A stretch of 64,000 bases of DNA, from assembly GCF_026343945.1 (NCBI RefSeq), contig NZ_JAPKNJ010000001.1, positions 1,302,001-1,366,000 of the forward strand, in the 5' to 3' direction. Positions within the stretch are counted from its first letter, which is position 1; the number at the start of each line of letters is the position of its first letter. Position numbers and translations under genes: made by a program. The notes beneath the pieces were generated by a model, which searched no databases, was not told where the DNA came from, and was given only the letters and a program-made list of their open reading frames with translations. Of the stretch, positions 1-7,986 are shown one piece after another. This stretch comes from Kaistia algarum (GTDB lineage Bacteria; Pseudomonadota; Alphaproteobacteria; Rhizobiales; Kaistiaceae).

Positions 1-363
1 GGAATCGAGTACGCCATCGATGAACACGAACTTGGTGTTTGGATAGGCGGCGGCAGTCTTCTGCAGCGCGTCGACCAGTTCCCAGCCCATCACGAAGACG
101 AGGTCGTAGGAACCGTCCTTGGCGACGTTGTTGAACTGCTCCTCATAGTCGAGCGCGCGGTTGCCGGTGTCGATCAGCTTGACCTTCACGCCGAGATCCT
201 TCTCGGCCTTCTTCAAGCCGTCGACGATGGCGACGCCGAAGCCTTGCGCGAAATAGCCGGAGATCGCGGCGATGGAGACTTCCTTGGCGGAAGCGGCGGT
301 CGCCACCAACGCGAAGGCCGAGGCGCCGCAAAGGGCGATGAGACGACGGGACCAGCTGGACAT
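1..363 (-). CDS. BMP-family ABC transporter substrate-binding protein, 5' part only
   Basis: The reading frame starts at the ATG at 363 and stays open to the window edge, giving 121 codons of an exported binding protein. The first ~22 residues are a signal peptide (basic SSWSRR start, hydrophobic core, cut near ATAASA/KEV). The mature part carries features of the BMP/PnrA family: a helix like GFGVAIVDGLKKAEKDLG, then YDLVFVMGW and YPNTKFVFIDG, which match the 'unread ligand' beta-alpha units of nucleoside- or sugar-type BMP proteins. It is transcribed away from the sugar operon starting at 854, and the two share a mirrored promoter region (464-806). The transporter's ATPase and permeases would lie off the left edge. 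The family is clear, the ligand is not. Confidence 0.8.
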   Translation of the reverse strand, partial: MSSWSRRLIALCGASAFALVATAASAKEVSIAAISGYFAQGFGVAIVDGLKKAEKDLGVKVKLIDTGNRALDYEEQFNNVAKDGSYDLVFVMGWELVDALQKTAAAYPNTKFVFIDGVLDS

Positions 364-853
364 GATGACCTAAACCCCTGGAGTTTGGAGAACTACGATC
401 CTGAACGATGCGTCCATTTCCGATCGCCCGGTCGGCTGAGTTCCCTGCGCCGTATTCCGGATATCGTTGATGGTCATACAATCCTGCGCGAGTTTTAGCG
501 TTTGTCAATCGGGTAGGCATGCCTGGAATCCGAACATTGACTGCTCGGCTGTTAGGCATTCTCCGGCCGGCGGCGCTTCCTGACTAATATCGATCAACGG
601 CTTGCCCGGCTCTTCTGAACGAAGATGGCGGGAACGAGGAACGTAGCGTTAGCCTTGGCTTGCCGTCTTTCGCCGCCCTTGTCGCAAAACGATCGATCCT
701 GAGCGGGTTTTGGCCGGAATTGCGCGAAATCTGCTGAATCTAAGTGCATGCCTACCCGATTGACAAAAATCAAATCCGGCGCACAGGATTGTATGACCAT
801 CAACGAGTTTGATCTTGGACGTGGTCTCGATTTGGCGAGGAACGGAGAGTCAG
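364..853. promoter_or_regulatory. Divergent promoter region with a mirrored promoter/operator copy
   Basis: 490 bases without a gene lie between the minus-strand binding protein and the plus-strand operon. Two blocks occur in inverted orientation. 501-522 is the exact reverse complement of 746-767 (22 bases, containing TTGACA reading outward on each side), and 464-489 matches the reverse complement of 781-806 with one difference. Each copy therefore reads TTGACA, a 16-18 base spacer, then CAGGATTGTATGACCAT. The inner TTGTATGACCA fits the FadR-subfamily operator pattern TNGTNNNACNA. I infer that the same sigma-70 promoter and the same repressor control both directions. No other gene is seen here. 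Confidence 0.6.
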
Positions 854-2203
854 ATGCCAATCCAGCAGGGAACGATGAAACCAGCACGCCGCCCGGTTCG
901 GGCGAGCCTCGCCGCCGGCCTAGTTGGCCTCGGCCTCCTCGCCGCGCCGCTGTCGGCCTTCGCCGACGGCATCACGCTCAAGGTGTTCGGAGGCTCGACC
1001 CTTGATCAGCTCGCCCCGCGCCAGGCGCCGGATGAGCAGAAGAAGATCCAGAAGGAGGTTTTCGACGGCTTCCTGAAGGCCTATCCGGAAGTGACCGCGA
1101 TCGAATGGGACGCGCAGGGTCCGCAGGGCGACGCGATCCAGCGGCTGATGACGGCACGCCTCGCCGACCAGGAGATGGACCTCATCGCCTGCCCGGCTTT
1201 CTACACCAACGGTGCCTATGTCCGCCGCAAGCTGGTCATGCCGATCACCGACAAGATCAAGCCGTTCCAGGACCGCATCGACGCGGCGGCGCTTGGTGCC
1301 TTCACGATCAGCGGCGAGGTCTATGGCGTTCCGATCTCGACGCTTTCGACGTCGACGATCTACTACAATGTCGACATGTTCAATAAGCTCGGCATACCGG
1401 TTCCGACGACCTATGAGGAGCTGAAAGCGGCCGTGCCGAAGCTTCAGGCGGCCGGCGTGATCCCGCTGCTGCATCAGGGCTCGAACACGGTCATGTGGCC
1501 GATGTGGTATTTCGAGACACTGTCGCAGACGACAGGCGATGCCGTCGCCAAGACGGTCAAGAACCTCGACGGCACGGCGAAGTTCACCGATGCGACGGAT
1601 GTCGAGGCTTTCAAGCTGATCAAGCAATGGGTGGATGACGGCGTCCTGTCGAAGGATTCGCTCGCCGTCGACATGGACGGGATGCGTGCCGCCTTCGCGG
1701 CCGGCAAGAGCGCCATGTATTATGGCGGCACCTGGGAAATCCCGTCGCTGCAGTCGAGCGTCAAGGACTTCAAATGGGGCGTCTTCCCCTTCCCGAAGAT
1801 GGCCGGAACCCCTGGCAATCCCGGACATGGTGGCGGTGCTGACAACGGCATCTGCGTCTCCTCCTCGATCAAGCCGGAGAAGCTCGACGCCGCGGTCAAG
1901 TTCATCGAGTACCTGACCCGCCCCGAAGTCGCGACGCTCTATCTCGCTCCCGAGCAGCCGATCGCCGCGTCGATCAAGGGCGTGCCGCAGATCGAGGATG
2001 CCTATGCGGTCGAACTTCGCAAGGATGCCTTCCCGGCGACGATCAAGTTCCTCGACTGGATCTGGCCGTCGGAAGTCGCCACCGCCACCGCCTCGGCGAT
2101 TGCCGGTGTCGTCGGCGGCACTTTGACCCCGGAGGAGGCCGCTGCCTCGGTGCAGACCGCCTTTGACGAGGTCAAGGCGTCGGGCCAGTGGCCGCCCAAG
2201 TAA
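854..2203 (+). CDS. Family 1 extracellular carbohydrate-binding protein (CUT1 ABC transporter)
   Basis: 449 residues, the usual size for a MalE/UgpB-like periplasmic binding protein. A signal peptide with basic MKPARRPVR, hydrophobic core and AFA/DG-type cleavage site is followed by a long two-lobed domain with the typical DMFNKLGIPVPTTYEELKAA and GKSAMYYGGTW segments. I chose ATG 854 because GGAGAG lies 4 bases upstream; ATG 875 is in frame and also possible, whereas the frame upstream of 854 would need a TTG at 809. It heads an operon with two CUT1 permeases (3251, 4213) and sugar-modifying enzymes and is followed by a 12-bp hairpin at 2215-2244. The sugar is unknown; family confidence is high. 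Confidence 0.85.
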   Translation: MPIQQGTMKPARRPVRASLAAGLVGLGLLAAPLSAFADGITLKVFGGSTLDQLAPRQAPDEQKKIQKEVFDGFLKAYPEVTAIEWDAQGPQGDAIQRLMTARLADQEMDLIACPAFYTNGAYVRRKLVMPITDKIKPFQDRIDAAALGAFTISGEVYGVPISTLSTSTIYYNVDMFNKLGIPVPTTYEELKAAVPKLQAAGVIPLLHQGSNTVMWPMWYFETLSQTTGDAVAKTVKNLDGTAKFTDATDVEAFKLIKQWVDDGVLSKDSLAVDMDGMRAAFAAGKSAMYYGGTWEIPSLQSSVKDFKWGVFPFPKMAGTPGNPGHGGGADNGICVSSSIKPEKLDAAVKFIEYLTRPEVATLYLAPEQPIAASIKGVPQIEDAYAVELRKDAFPATIKFLDWIWPSEVATATASAIAGVVGGTLTPEEAAASVQTAFDEVKASGQWPPK

Positions 2204-2214
2204 TCCTCTGAAAC

Positions 2215-2244
2215 ATGCCGCCGCCCTTTGCCGGGCGGCGGCAT
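2215..2244 (+). terminator. Strong hairpin after the binding-protein gene
   Basis: Bases 2215-2226 pair perfectly with 2233-2244 (12 bp, GC-rich, 6-base loop). There is no long T-run, so it is more likely an mRNA-stabilising or partially terminating hairpin than a full terminator, since the operon continues. Confidence 0.6.
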
Positions 2245-2303
2245 CGCCCCTTCGATCTCTCCCGAGGCCTTCGCAGTGCGAGGCCGCAAGACCGGTACCT
2301 GCC

Positions 2304-3236
2304 ATGACCACGCCCCGCTCCGAGCGCCAGCGCTTCTCGATCGGCTATCATCTGAACAGCTGGGACCTGACCGGTCAGCCGCTGACGCCGGCGATCCAGT
2401 TCCTCGCCGAACAGGGCTTCGGCTGGTTCGAGATCCTCGCCTTCACCAGCCTGTCCGATCAGTATGCGCGCAAATACATGCAGCTCGGCAACCAGGCGCC
2501 GATGGGCGTCACTACCGACACCGACATTCTGCGCCGCTATGCGCTGCTGTCCGAAGGCCAGAGCGAATACGGCATCAAGCTCTCGTCGTTTTACGTCAAT
2601 GCGATCTTCACCAACCCGGTCGCCTGGCCCTATGAGCGCGACGTTCTCGTGGCGCTGGCCCGCATGCTGAAGGGCTTCGGCTCGCCGGTGCTGGTGCTCG
2701 GCGGCGGCCCGTCGGAAGGCATTGCCGGGCCGCACACGGCCGAGGATTACAAGGCCTTCTGCCGTTCGCTGGAGGATATCGGCCGGCGCACGCAGGATCT
2801 CGGTATCGAGACGGTCTACCATCCCCATCTCGACACTTTCGTCGAGCGGCGCGACCAGCTCGACCGGATGATGGACGAACTCGATACGCGCGTTGCCGGC
2901 CTCTGCATCGACCCGGCGCATCTGGTTCACACCAACTCCGACCCCGTAGACGCGCTGAAGACCTATATTTCGGCCGTGCGCTATATGCATTTCAAGGATT
3001 CGCACGTCGATCCGGCCCTCAAGGGCTATGACCGCTATGCGGCCTTCTGCGAACTCGGCGCCGGCGTCGTCGACCTCGCTGCGCTTGTCGATGTGCTCCT
3101 GGACAATGACTATGCGGGCCTCGCCATCATCGAACTCGACGCCTCGCAGAAGACAGCCGAACAATCGGCGCTGGAGAGCATCGCCTATATCCGCGATACG
3201 CTCGGCCTCGTGCTGACGCCGGCCAAGGCCGGCTGA
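2304..3236 (+). CDS. Sugar phosphate isomerase/epimerase (TIM barrel)
   Basis: 310 residues of the xylose-isomerase-like TIM-barrel family (AP endonuclease 2 fold). Visible landmarks are GWFEILAF near the N-terminus, the metal-binding region ETVYHPHLDTFV, GLCIDPAHLVHTNSDP, and YMHFKDSH with a late Glu in AIIELDAS; these supply the Glu/Asp/His ligands of the divalent metal site in this family. Members interconvert keto-sugars or act on inositol-derived compounds. The start is ATG 2304; the open frame upstream lacks a signal or family sequence. It sits between the binding protein and permeases of a CUT1 operon, implying that the imported sugar is isomerised first. The substrate cannot be read from the sequence. 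Confidence 0.75.
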   Translation: MTTPRSERQRFSIGYHLNSWDLTGQPLTPAIQFLAEQGFGWFEILAFTSLSDQYARKYMQLGNQAPMGVTTDTDILRRYALLSEGQSEYGIKLSSFYVNAIFTNPVAWPYERDVLVALARMLKGFGSPVLVLGGGPSEGIAGPHTAEDYKAFCRSLEDIGRRTQDLGIETVYHPHLDTFVERRDQLDRMMDELDTRVAGLCIDPAHLVHTNSDPVDALKTYISAVRYMHFKDSHVDPALKGYDRYAAFCELGAGVVDLAALVDVLLDNDYAGLAIIELDASQKTAEQSALESIAYIRDTLGLVLTPAKAG

Positions 3237-3250
3237 GCGGACGATACGCG

Positions 3251-4213
3251 ATGGTGACCGCCGCCAGCAGCGTTGCAGAGAGCACGGCTTCCCTCCCGGG
3301 CCGCGCTCCACGCCGGCTCGGGGCGCCTCGGCGCCCCGAGACCGGAGACGGCACCGTCGCGTTCTGGATGATCCTGCCGGCCGCGATCCTCTTCGCGCTC
3401 TTCTACATCTGGCCCTTCCTGAACGGCTTCTGGCTGAGCCTCACCAACTGGGACGGGTTTTCGCCTCCCCGCTTCGCAGGTCTCGCCAATTATTTCCGCC
3501 TGGCGCATGATCCGATCTTCCTCGGCGCGCTCCGGAATAATCTGATCTTCGTGCTGTCAGTGCTGGTGCTGAAGAATGTGCTGGGTCTCGCCCTGGCGCT
3601 GCTTCTGAACCGGGCCCTGTTCGGCCGCGCGTTCTTCCGTGCCGCCGCGTTCATTCCTGTCACCATGTCCTTCGTCGCAGTCGGGCTGCTATGGTCGTGG
3701 ATCTACAACCCGGTCTTCGGCCTGCTGAACGCCGGACTCGATGCGGTCGGGCTCGGCATGCTGAAGCAATCCTGGCTCGGCAACGCGCATATCGCGCTCT
3801 ATTCCGTGATCGCCGTGGACGTGTGGAAATGGCTCGGCTTCCACGCCGTCATCTATCTCGCCGGTCTCCAGACGATTCCCGCCGAGCTTTATGAGAGCGC
3901 GACCATGGATGGTGCCAGCCGCGGCAGCCGCTTCTGGCATATCACCCTGCCGCTCATCATGCCGATCGTGTTCATCAACACGATTCTCGGCCTCTCCGGC
4001 GCGTTCGTGCGCAACTTCGACATCGTCTATGTGCTGACAAAGGGCGGGCCGAACCACGCGACCGAAGTCGCTCTCACCTACATGATGACCAAGGCCTTCC
4101 AGGATGGGCAGATGAGCTATGCCTCCGCCATGGGCTATGTGCTCTTCGTTATCGTCGGTCTCGCCTGCGCCCTGCTGCTCGCGCTGATGCGCCGTTCGAG
4201 GCTCGAGGTCTGA
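3251..4213 (+). CDS. CUT1 sugar ABC transporter permease (MalF-like)
   Basis: 320 residues, six predicted membrane helices. The diagnostic cytoplasmic EAA loop is present as ELYESATMDGASRGSRF followed by ITLPLIMP, which couples to the ATPase. An unusually arginine/proline-rich cytoplasmic tail of about 35 residues precedes the first helix (AFWMILPAAILFALFYIWPF); this tail is encoded by a perfect 10-bp palindrome (3317-3340). The next permease gene starts within the stop codon (TGATG). The operon has no ATPase gene, so an ATPase from elsewhere must energise it, possibly one of those at 33238-35465. Confidence 0.85.
   Translation: MVTAASSVAESTASLPGRAPRRLGAPRRPETGDGTVAFWMILPAAILFALFYIWPFLNGFWLSLTNWDGFSPPRFAGLANYFRLAHDPIFLGALRNNLIFVLSVLVLKNVLGLALALLLNRALFGRAFFRAAAFIPVTMSFVAVGLLWSWIYNPVFGLLNAGLDAVGLGMLKQSWLGNAHIALYSVIAVDVWKWLGFHAVIYLAGLQTIPAELYESATMDGASRGSRFWHITLPLIMPIVFINTILGLSGAFVRNFDIVYVLTKGGPNHATEVALTYMMTKAFQDGQMSYASAMGYVLFVIVGLACALLLALMRRSRLEV
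3317..3340. repeat. Perfect palindrome inside the permease N-terminal coding sequence
   Basis: 3317-3326 is the exact reverse complement of 3331-3340 with a CTCG loop. It encodes the low-complexity LGAPRRPE stretch of the permease tail, resembling a REP-type element accommodated in frame. Confidence 0.55.
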
Positions 4214-5121
4214 TGAGCGCGAAGGCAGAGGCACCCTTCATGGTTCCGAGAGGGCCGGCGCGGCGCGGCTTCTCCGAGACGATCGGCGAACTCGGCTGGC
4301 GCGGCGTTCTCGAATTTGCCGGCATCTATCTCGCGCTCGCCGTCGTGCTGCTGCAGACGGTCTATCCCCTGCTCTGGGTTCTGTTCGGCTCGCTCAAGAC
4401 GAAGACCGACCTCATCAATAATGTCTGGGGTCCGCCGTCCGAACTTGTCTTCCAAAACTATGCCGACGCCTGGCGGATCGCCGGCATCGGCTCGCGGATC
4501 GTCAACAGCGTCTCGATCACTGCCGCCGCGCTGGCGATCCTCGTCGCGGCGGCCACACCCTGCGCCTATGCGCTGGCGCGGCTCAAATTCCGAGGCCGCG
4601 GCGTGCTTCTTGCGATCACGGTGGCCTCCATGCTCGTGCCGCCGCAGGTGATGGCCATTCCGCTGTTCCTGACGGCACGCGACCTCGGCCTGATCAATAA
4701 CCGCCTCGGCCTCGCGATCATCTACGCCGCGACGTCGCTGCCGCTCTCGGTCTTCATCCTGCGCTCGTTCTTCCTGACGCTCCCGGCGGACCTGGAGGAC
4801 GCCGCGCGGGTCGACGGCGCCAGCCGCCTCGTCATCCTGACGCGGATCATGTTGCCGCTGATCAAACCAGGCGTGGCGCTGGTTGCGATCTTCGCCTTCA
4901 TCGAGATCTGGAACGACTTCTTCCTCGCCTTCCTGCTGCTCCGGAAGCCCGAGTTGCAGACGATCCCGCTGGGGCTCGTCAGCTTTTTCCAGCAATATGA
5001 TTCGCTCTGGAACCTCTATTTCGCGACGTTGATGATCACGACGCTGCCCGTGATCATCATCTTCCTCCTGATGCAGCGACAGTTTATCGCCGGGCTGACG
5101 GCCGGCGCGGTAAAGGGTTGA
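4213..5121 (+). CDS. CUT1 sugar ABC transporter permease (MalG-like)
   Basis: 302 residues with six hydrophobic helices and the second permease type's features: EAA loop DLEDAARVDGASRLVILTRI followed by MLPLIKPG, and the C-terminal QRQFIAGLTAGAVKG ending that is typical of MalG-like proteins. It overlaps the preceding permease stop by one base, so the two are translationally coupled and presumably form the heterodimeric membrane channel. The following gene begins one base after the stop. No regulator or ATPase is present in this operon. Confidence 0.87.
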   Translation: MSAKAEAPFMVPRGPARRGFSETIGELGWRGVLEFAGIYLALAVVLLQTVYPLLWVLFGSLKTKTDLINNVWGPPSELVFQNYADAWRIAGIGSRIVNSVSITAAALAILVAAATPCAYALARLKFRGRGVLLAITVASMLVPPQVMAIPLFLTARDLGLINNRLGLAIIYAATSLPLSVFILRSFFLTLPADLEDAARVDGASRLVILTRIMLPLIKPGVALVAIFAFIEIWNDFFLAFLLLRKPELQTIPLGLVSFFQQYDSLWNLYFATLMITTLPVIIIFLLMQRQFIAGLTAGAVKG

Positions 5122-5122
5122 T

Positions 5123-6190
5123 ATGTCTGACAAAGTCATTGGCGTTGGCGTCATCGGCTGCGGCGAGATCGCCCAGCTCATGCACCTTCCCTTCATCGAG
5201 GAATTGCCGGCCTTCCGTGTCGCGGCCCTGTGCGATATCTCGGCCGGCGTCCTGGAAAAGCTCGGCACGCAATATGCCGTCACGGCACTCTATTCCGACT
5301 ACCGCGCCCTGCTCGCCGACCCCAATGTCGAAGCCGTCGTGATCTGTACCTATGATCATGGCGAGATCGTCACGGCGGCGCTGGCAGCCGGTAAGCATGT
5401 CCTGGTCGAGAAGCCGCTGGCCTTTACGCCGGAGGAAGCGCAGCCGCTGGTCGAGCAGGCGGAGGCAAGCGGTCTCGTCGCGCTGGTCGGCTACATGAAG
5501 CTCTACGACCCCGGCTATGAGACCGGCCTGAAGAAGATCGCCGCGATCGGGAAGCCGCGCTCGATCCATATCCACGATTTCGCCGGGCGGTTCGATCGAT
5601 ATGGCGCGCTCTATACGCAGCATCGCGCCAGCGACGTTCCGGCCGACGTCATGGCCACCGCTCGCGCCGCTGCGGCATCGCGCATCGACGCGGCGCTCGG
5701 CCCCGATCACGCAGCCTATCGCGATCATTACCTGCTGCTCCTGATGCTCGGCAGCCACGATCTCGCCGTGCTGCGCGGGGCGTTCGGCACCGACGCGCAG
5801 GTCGCCTATGCGCGGACGGTCGGCAGCGACCAGATCCTCGCCTTGCTCGAATTTCCGGGCGGCGTCCCGTGCTACCTCGATATCGGTGTCGCGAAGTATG
5901 AATGGTGGGACGAGTTCCTGCATGTCCATGGCGATACGGACGAGGTGCGCATCACCTTCCAGAACCCGTACTGGAAGCACGCATCGGCGTTCGTCACCGT
6001 CAAGGAAGCCGTCGGCGAGGCGCCCGTCGAGACGGTGCTGCCCGGCCTGCCCGACACCGCGTTCCGTCGCGAATGGCTGCACTTCGCCGACTGCATCCTG
6101 AACGGCGCCACGCCGCGCACGCCGCTCTCGGGCGGCCTCGCCGATCTCGATCTGGCCGTCGCCATCATCAAGGCCCTGCCGGCGAAATGA
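5123..6190 (+). CDS. Gfo/Idh/MocA-family oxidoreductase
   Basis: 355 residues. An N-terminal Rossmann fold is marked by GVGVIGCGEIAQ and the acidic end of strand 2 in VAALCDIS, followed by the family's EKP motif (HVLVEKPLAF, about residue 95) whose Lys is catalytic. The C-terminal alpha/beta domain includes DEFLHVHGDTDEV. Members oxidise or reduce sugars, sugar acids or inositols with a bound NAD(P)(H). It starts one base after the permease stop, so it is co-translated with the transporter and likely acts on the imported compound. The exact reaction cannot be told. Confidence 0.8.
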   Translation: MSDKVIGVGVIGCGEIAQLMHLPFIEELPAFRVAALCDISAGVLEKLGTQYAVTALYSDYRALLADPNVEAVVICTYDHGEIVTAALAAGKHVLVEKPLAFTPEEAQPLVEQAEASGLVALVGYMKLYDPGYETGLKKIAAIGKPRSIHIHDFAGRFDRYGALYTQHRASDVPADVMATARAAAASRIDAALGPDHAAYRDHYLLLLMLGSHDLAVLRGAFGTDAQVAYARTVGSDQILALLEFPGGVPCYLDIGVAKYEWWDEFLHVHGDTDEVRITFQNPYWKHASAFVTVKEAVGEAPVETVLPGLPDTAFRREWLHFADCILNGATPRTPLSGGLADLDLAVAIIKALPAK

Positions 6191-6280
6191 GTGCCTGGGG
6201 GCCAGGATCGGAAAAGAACCGGTATCGAGCCAGCGCATGACGGAAAATGATCGGACCGATGGTCCGGAACGGAGGACGGG

Positions 6281-7114
6281 ATGATCGTTGCGGTAACCGG
6301 ATCGAGCGGGCTTCTGGGACGCAGCGTCGTCGACGCCCTGATGGCGGCGGGCCACACGGTTCGCGGCATCGACAGCGTTCCTGCGACGACGACGGTCAGC
6401 TCGCATCTCACTGTGGACCTCGCGGATTTCGGCGAGGCGGTGCTGGCGCTGAAGGGGGCGGATGTCGTCGTCCATGTCGCCGCCATTCCCAGGCCGACCG
6501 GGCGGACCGCGACCGATGTCTTTTCGACCAACATGGCGTTGGCCTTCAACGTGGTCGAAGCCTCGGTCGTCCTGGGCATCCGCCGGCTGGTTTATGCCTC
6601 GTCCTTCAGCGTGCTCGGCTTCCCCTTCTTCGTGAAGCCCGTCGAACTCAGCTATCTGCCCATCGACGAGGCTCATCCGAACGCGCCTCAGGACGCCTAT
6701 GCGCTTTCGAAAACGCTGGGCGAGGATGTAGTGGAAGCGGCCGTGCGGCGCGGCGCTCTCGACGCGGTCAGCCTGCGCATGCCCTGGATCCAGACCGCCG
6801 CGACCTTCATGAAGGAGGTCGGACCCCGACGGGCGAGCGCCGACTCCGGCCGCGATCTCTGGAGCTATATTGACGGGCGCGACGCGGCAGCCGGGTTCCT
6901 GGCGGCGGTCGAGGCCAATACCACCGGGCACCACCGGCTCTTCCTCTCGGCGCCCGACACCTATAGCGAAACGCCGACGCTCGATCTGATCCGAACGGCC
7001 TTTGGCGATCTCCCGCTGAAGCGCGACGTCACTGGCTTCGAGGCGGTCATCGACACCAGCGCGGCGCGGCGCGTCCTCGGCTTCGTTCCGAAACACTCCT
7101 GGCGGGATTATTGA
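6281..7114 (+). CDS. NAD(P)-dependent epimerase/dehydratase (extended SDR)
   Basis: 277 residues. VAVTGSSGLLG is the glycine-rich cofactor motif of extended short-chain dehydrogenases; VVVHVAAIPRP, LVYASSFSVLG and DAYALSKTLGE supply the conserved Ser/Tyr/Lys catalytic set (YxxxK). GGAGG at 6271-6275 supports the ATG at 6281. Extended SDRs act on nucleotide sugars or on aldonate/uronate-type substrates; uronate dehydrogenases have about this length and are found in similar operons, but the assignment is open. The next gene's upstream region overlaps its stop. Confidence 0.75.
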   Translation: MIVAVTGSSGLLGRSVVDALMAAGHTVRGIDSVPATTTVSSHLTVDLADFGEAVLALKGADVVVHVAAIPRPTGRTATDVFSTNMALAFNVVEASVVLGIRRLVYASSFSVLGFPFFVKPVELSYLPIDEAHPNAPQDAYALSKTLGEDVVEAAVRRGALDAVSLRMPWIQTAATFMKEVGPRRASADSGRDLWSYIDGRDAAAGFLAAVEANTTGHHRLFLSAPDTYSETPTLDLIRTAFGDLPLKRDVTGFEAVIDTSAARRVLGFVPKHSWRDY

Positions 7115-7116
7115 TC

Positions 7117-7938
7117 ATGTCGGAAGAGCGGTTTGCAGGGAAAGTCGTGCTGGTCACGGGCGGTGCCGGCGCGATCGGCTCAGCTGCCTGCCGCCGGTTC
7201 GCCAGCGAAGGCGCGTCGATCGCCGTGGTCGATCGCGATCCCGGACGAACCGACGCCTTCGTGAAGGCGCTGCGCGATGCCGGATACAACGCGATCGGCA
7301 TTGTCGCTGACGTCGCCAACCCGGCGGATGCTGAACGGGCCGTGGCCGAGACCATCGAAAGGCTATGTCGCATCGACATCATCTTCAACAACGCCGGCAT
7401 CGCCGGCAAGGTCGCGCCCGTCCATGAACTTACGATCGAAGACTGGGACAATATCGTCCGCATCAATTTGCGCGGCGTATTCCTGATCCAGCGCTTCGGC
7501 CTCAGGGCGATGATCGATGCCGGCATACGCGGCTCGATCGTCAACATGGCCTCGTCCATGGCGGGGTGGGACGTGCTGGCCGGCGGCGCCGGTTATGCGG
7601 CGACCAAACACGCCATCCTCGGACTCACCAAGATCGCCGCCTTCGACGTCGCCCGCTACGGCATTCGCGTCAATGCGGTCTGCCCGGGCGTGATCGAGAC
7701 CACGCTCGGCGTTCCCGCCGAGGACCAGGCGAGCTATCGCAGCGGCATCGACCGCTTCGCCAATCGCATCCCGCTGCGCCGGATCGGCCAGCCGGAGGAT
7801 GTCGCGGCCGTGGTCGCTTTCCTCGCCTCGGACGATGCCCGCCATGTCACCGGCGTCGGCTGGCTGATCGATGGCGGCCAAACCATGCAGAGCTGGGCCA
7901 ACGCGCCCGACGCGGAGGCCTATCCACTGGTGCGGTAG
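7117..7938 (+). CDS. Short-chain dehydrogenase/reductase
   Basis: 273 residues of classical SDR type. VVLVTGGAGAIG is the nucleotide-binding motif, IIFNNAGIAG the structural NNAG motif, and the catalytic Ser and YAATK lie in NMASSMAG and GGAGYAATKHAILG. The C-terminus ends GWLIDGGQTMQSW as in family members. I placed the start at ATG 7117, two codons inside the open frame, with GGCGGG upstream. It is the last gene of the operon that starts at 854, so a dehydrogenation step on the sugar taken up by this system is likely. It is followed by a bidirectional terminator. Confidence 0.8.
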   Translation: MSEERFAGKVVLVTGGAGAIGSAACRRFASEGASIAVVDRDPGRTDAFVKALRDAGYNAIGIVADVANPADAERAVAETIERLCRIDIIFNNAGIAGKVAPVHELTIEDWDNIVRINLRGVFLIQRFGLRAMIDAGIRGSIVNMASSMAGWDVLAGGAGYAATKHAILGLTKIAAFDVARYGIRVNAVCPGVIETTLGVPAEDQASYRSGIDRFANRIPLRRIGQPEDVAAVVAFLASDDARHVTGVGWLIDGGQTMQSWANAPDAEAYPLVR

Positions 7939-7948
7939 GCTGATGGCG

Positions 7949-7980
7949 CGGCCTCGCCCCTCTGGCGGTGGGCGAGGCCG
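7949..7980. terminator. Bidirectional terminator hairpin between convergent genes
   Basis: 7949-7959 and 7970-7980 are perfect reverse complements (11 bp) separated by a 10-base loop, lying between the convergent dehydrogenase and aldo/keto reductase genes. Confidence 0.7.
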
Positions 7981-7986
7981 GTCGCT

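Noticed and set aside
474..796. NikR operator halves TCATAC (474-479) and GTATGA (791-796)
   Set aside because: The halves are over 300 bases apart instead of 16, and they are explained by the mirrored promoter repeat.
920..2311. Long antisense open frames over strong genes (for example 920-2311, 5084-7096, 50965-53694)
   Set aside because: They arise from high GC content, show no domain logic, and run opposite to well-identified genes.
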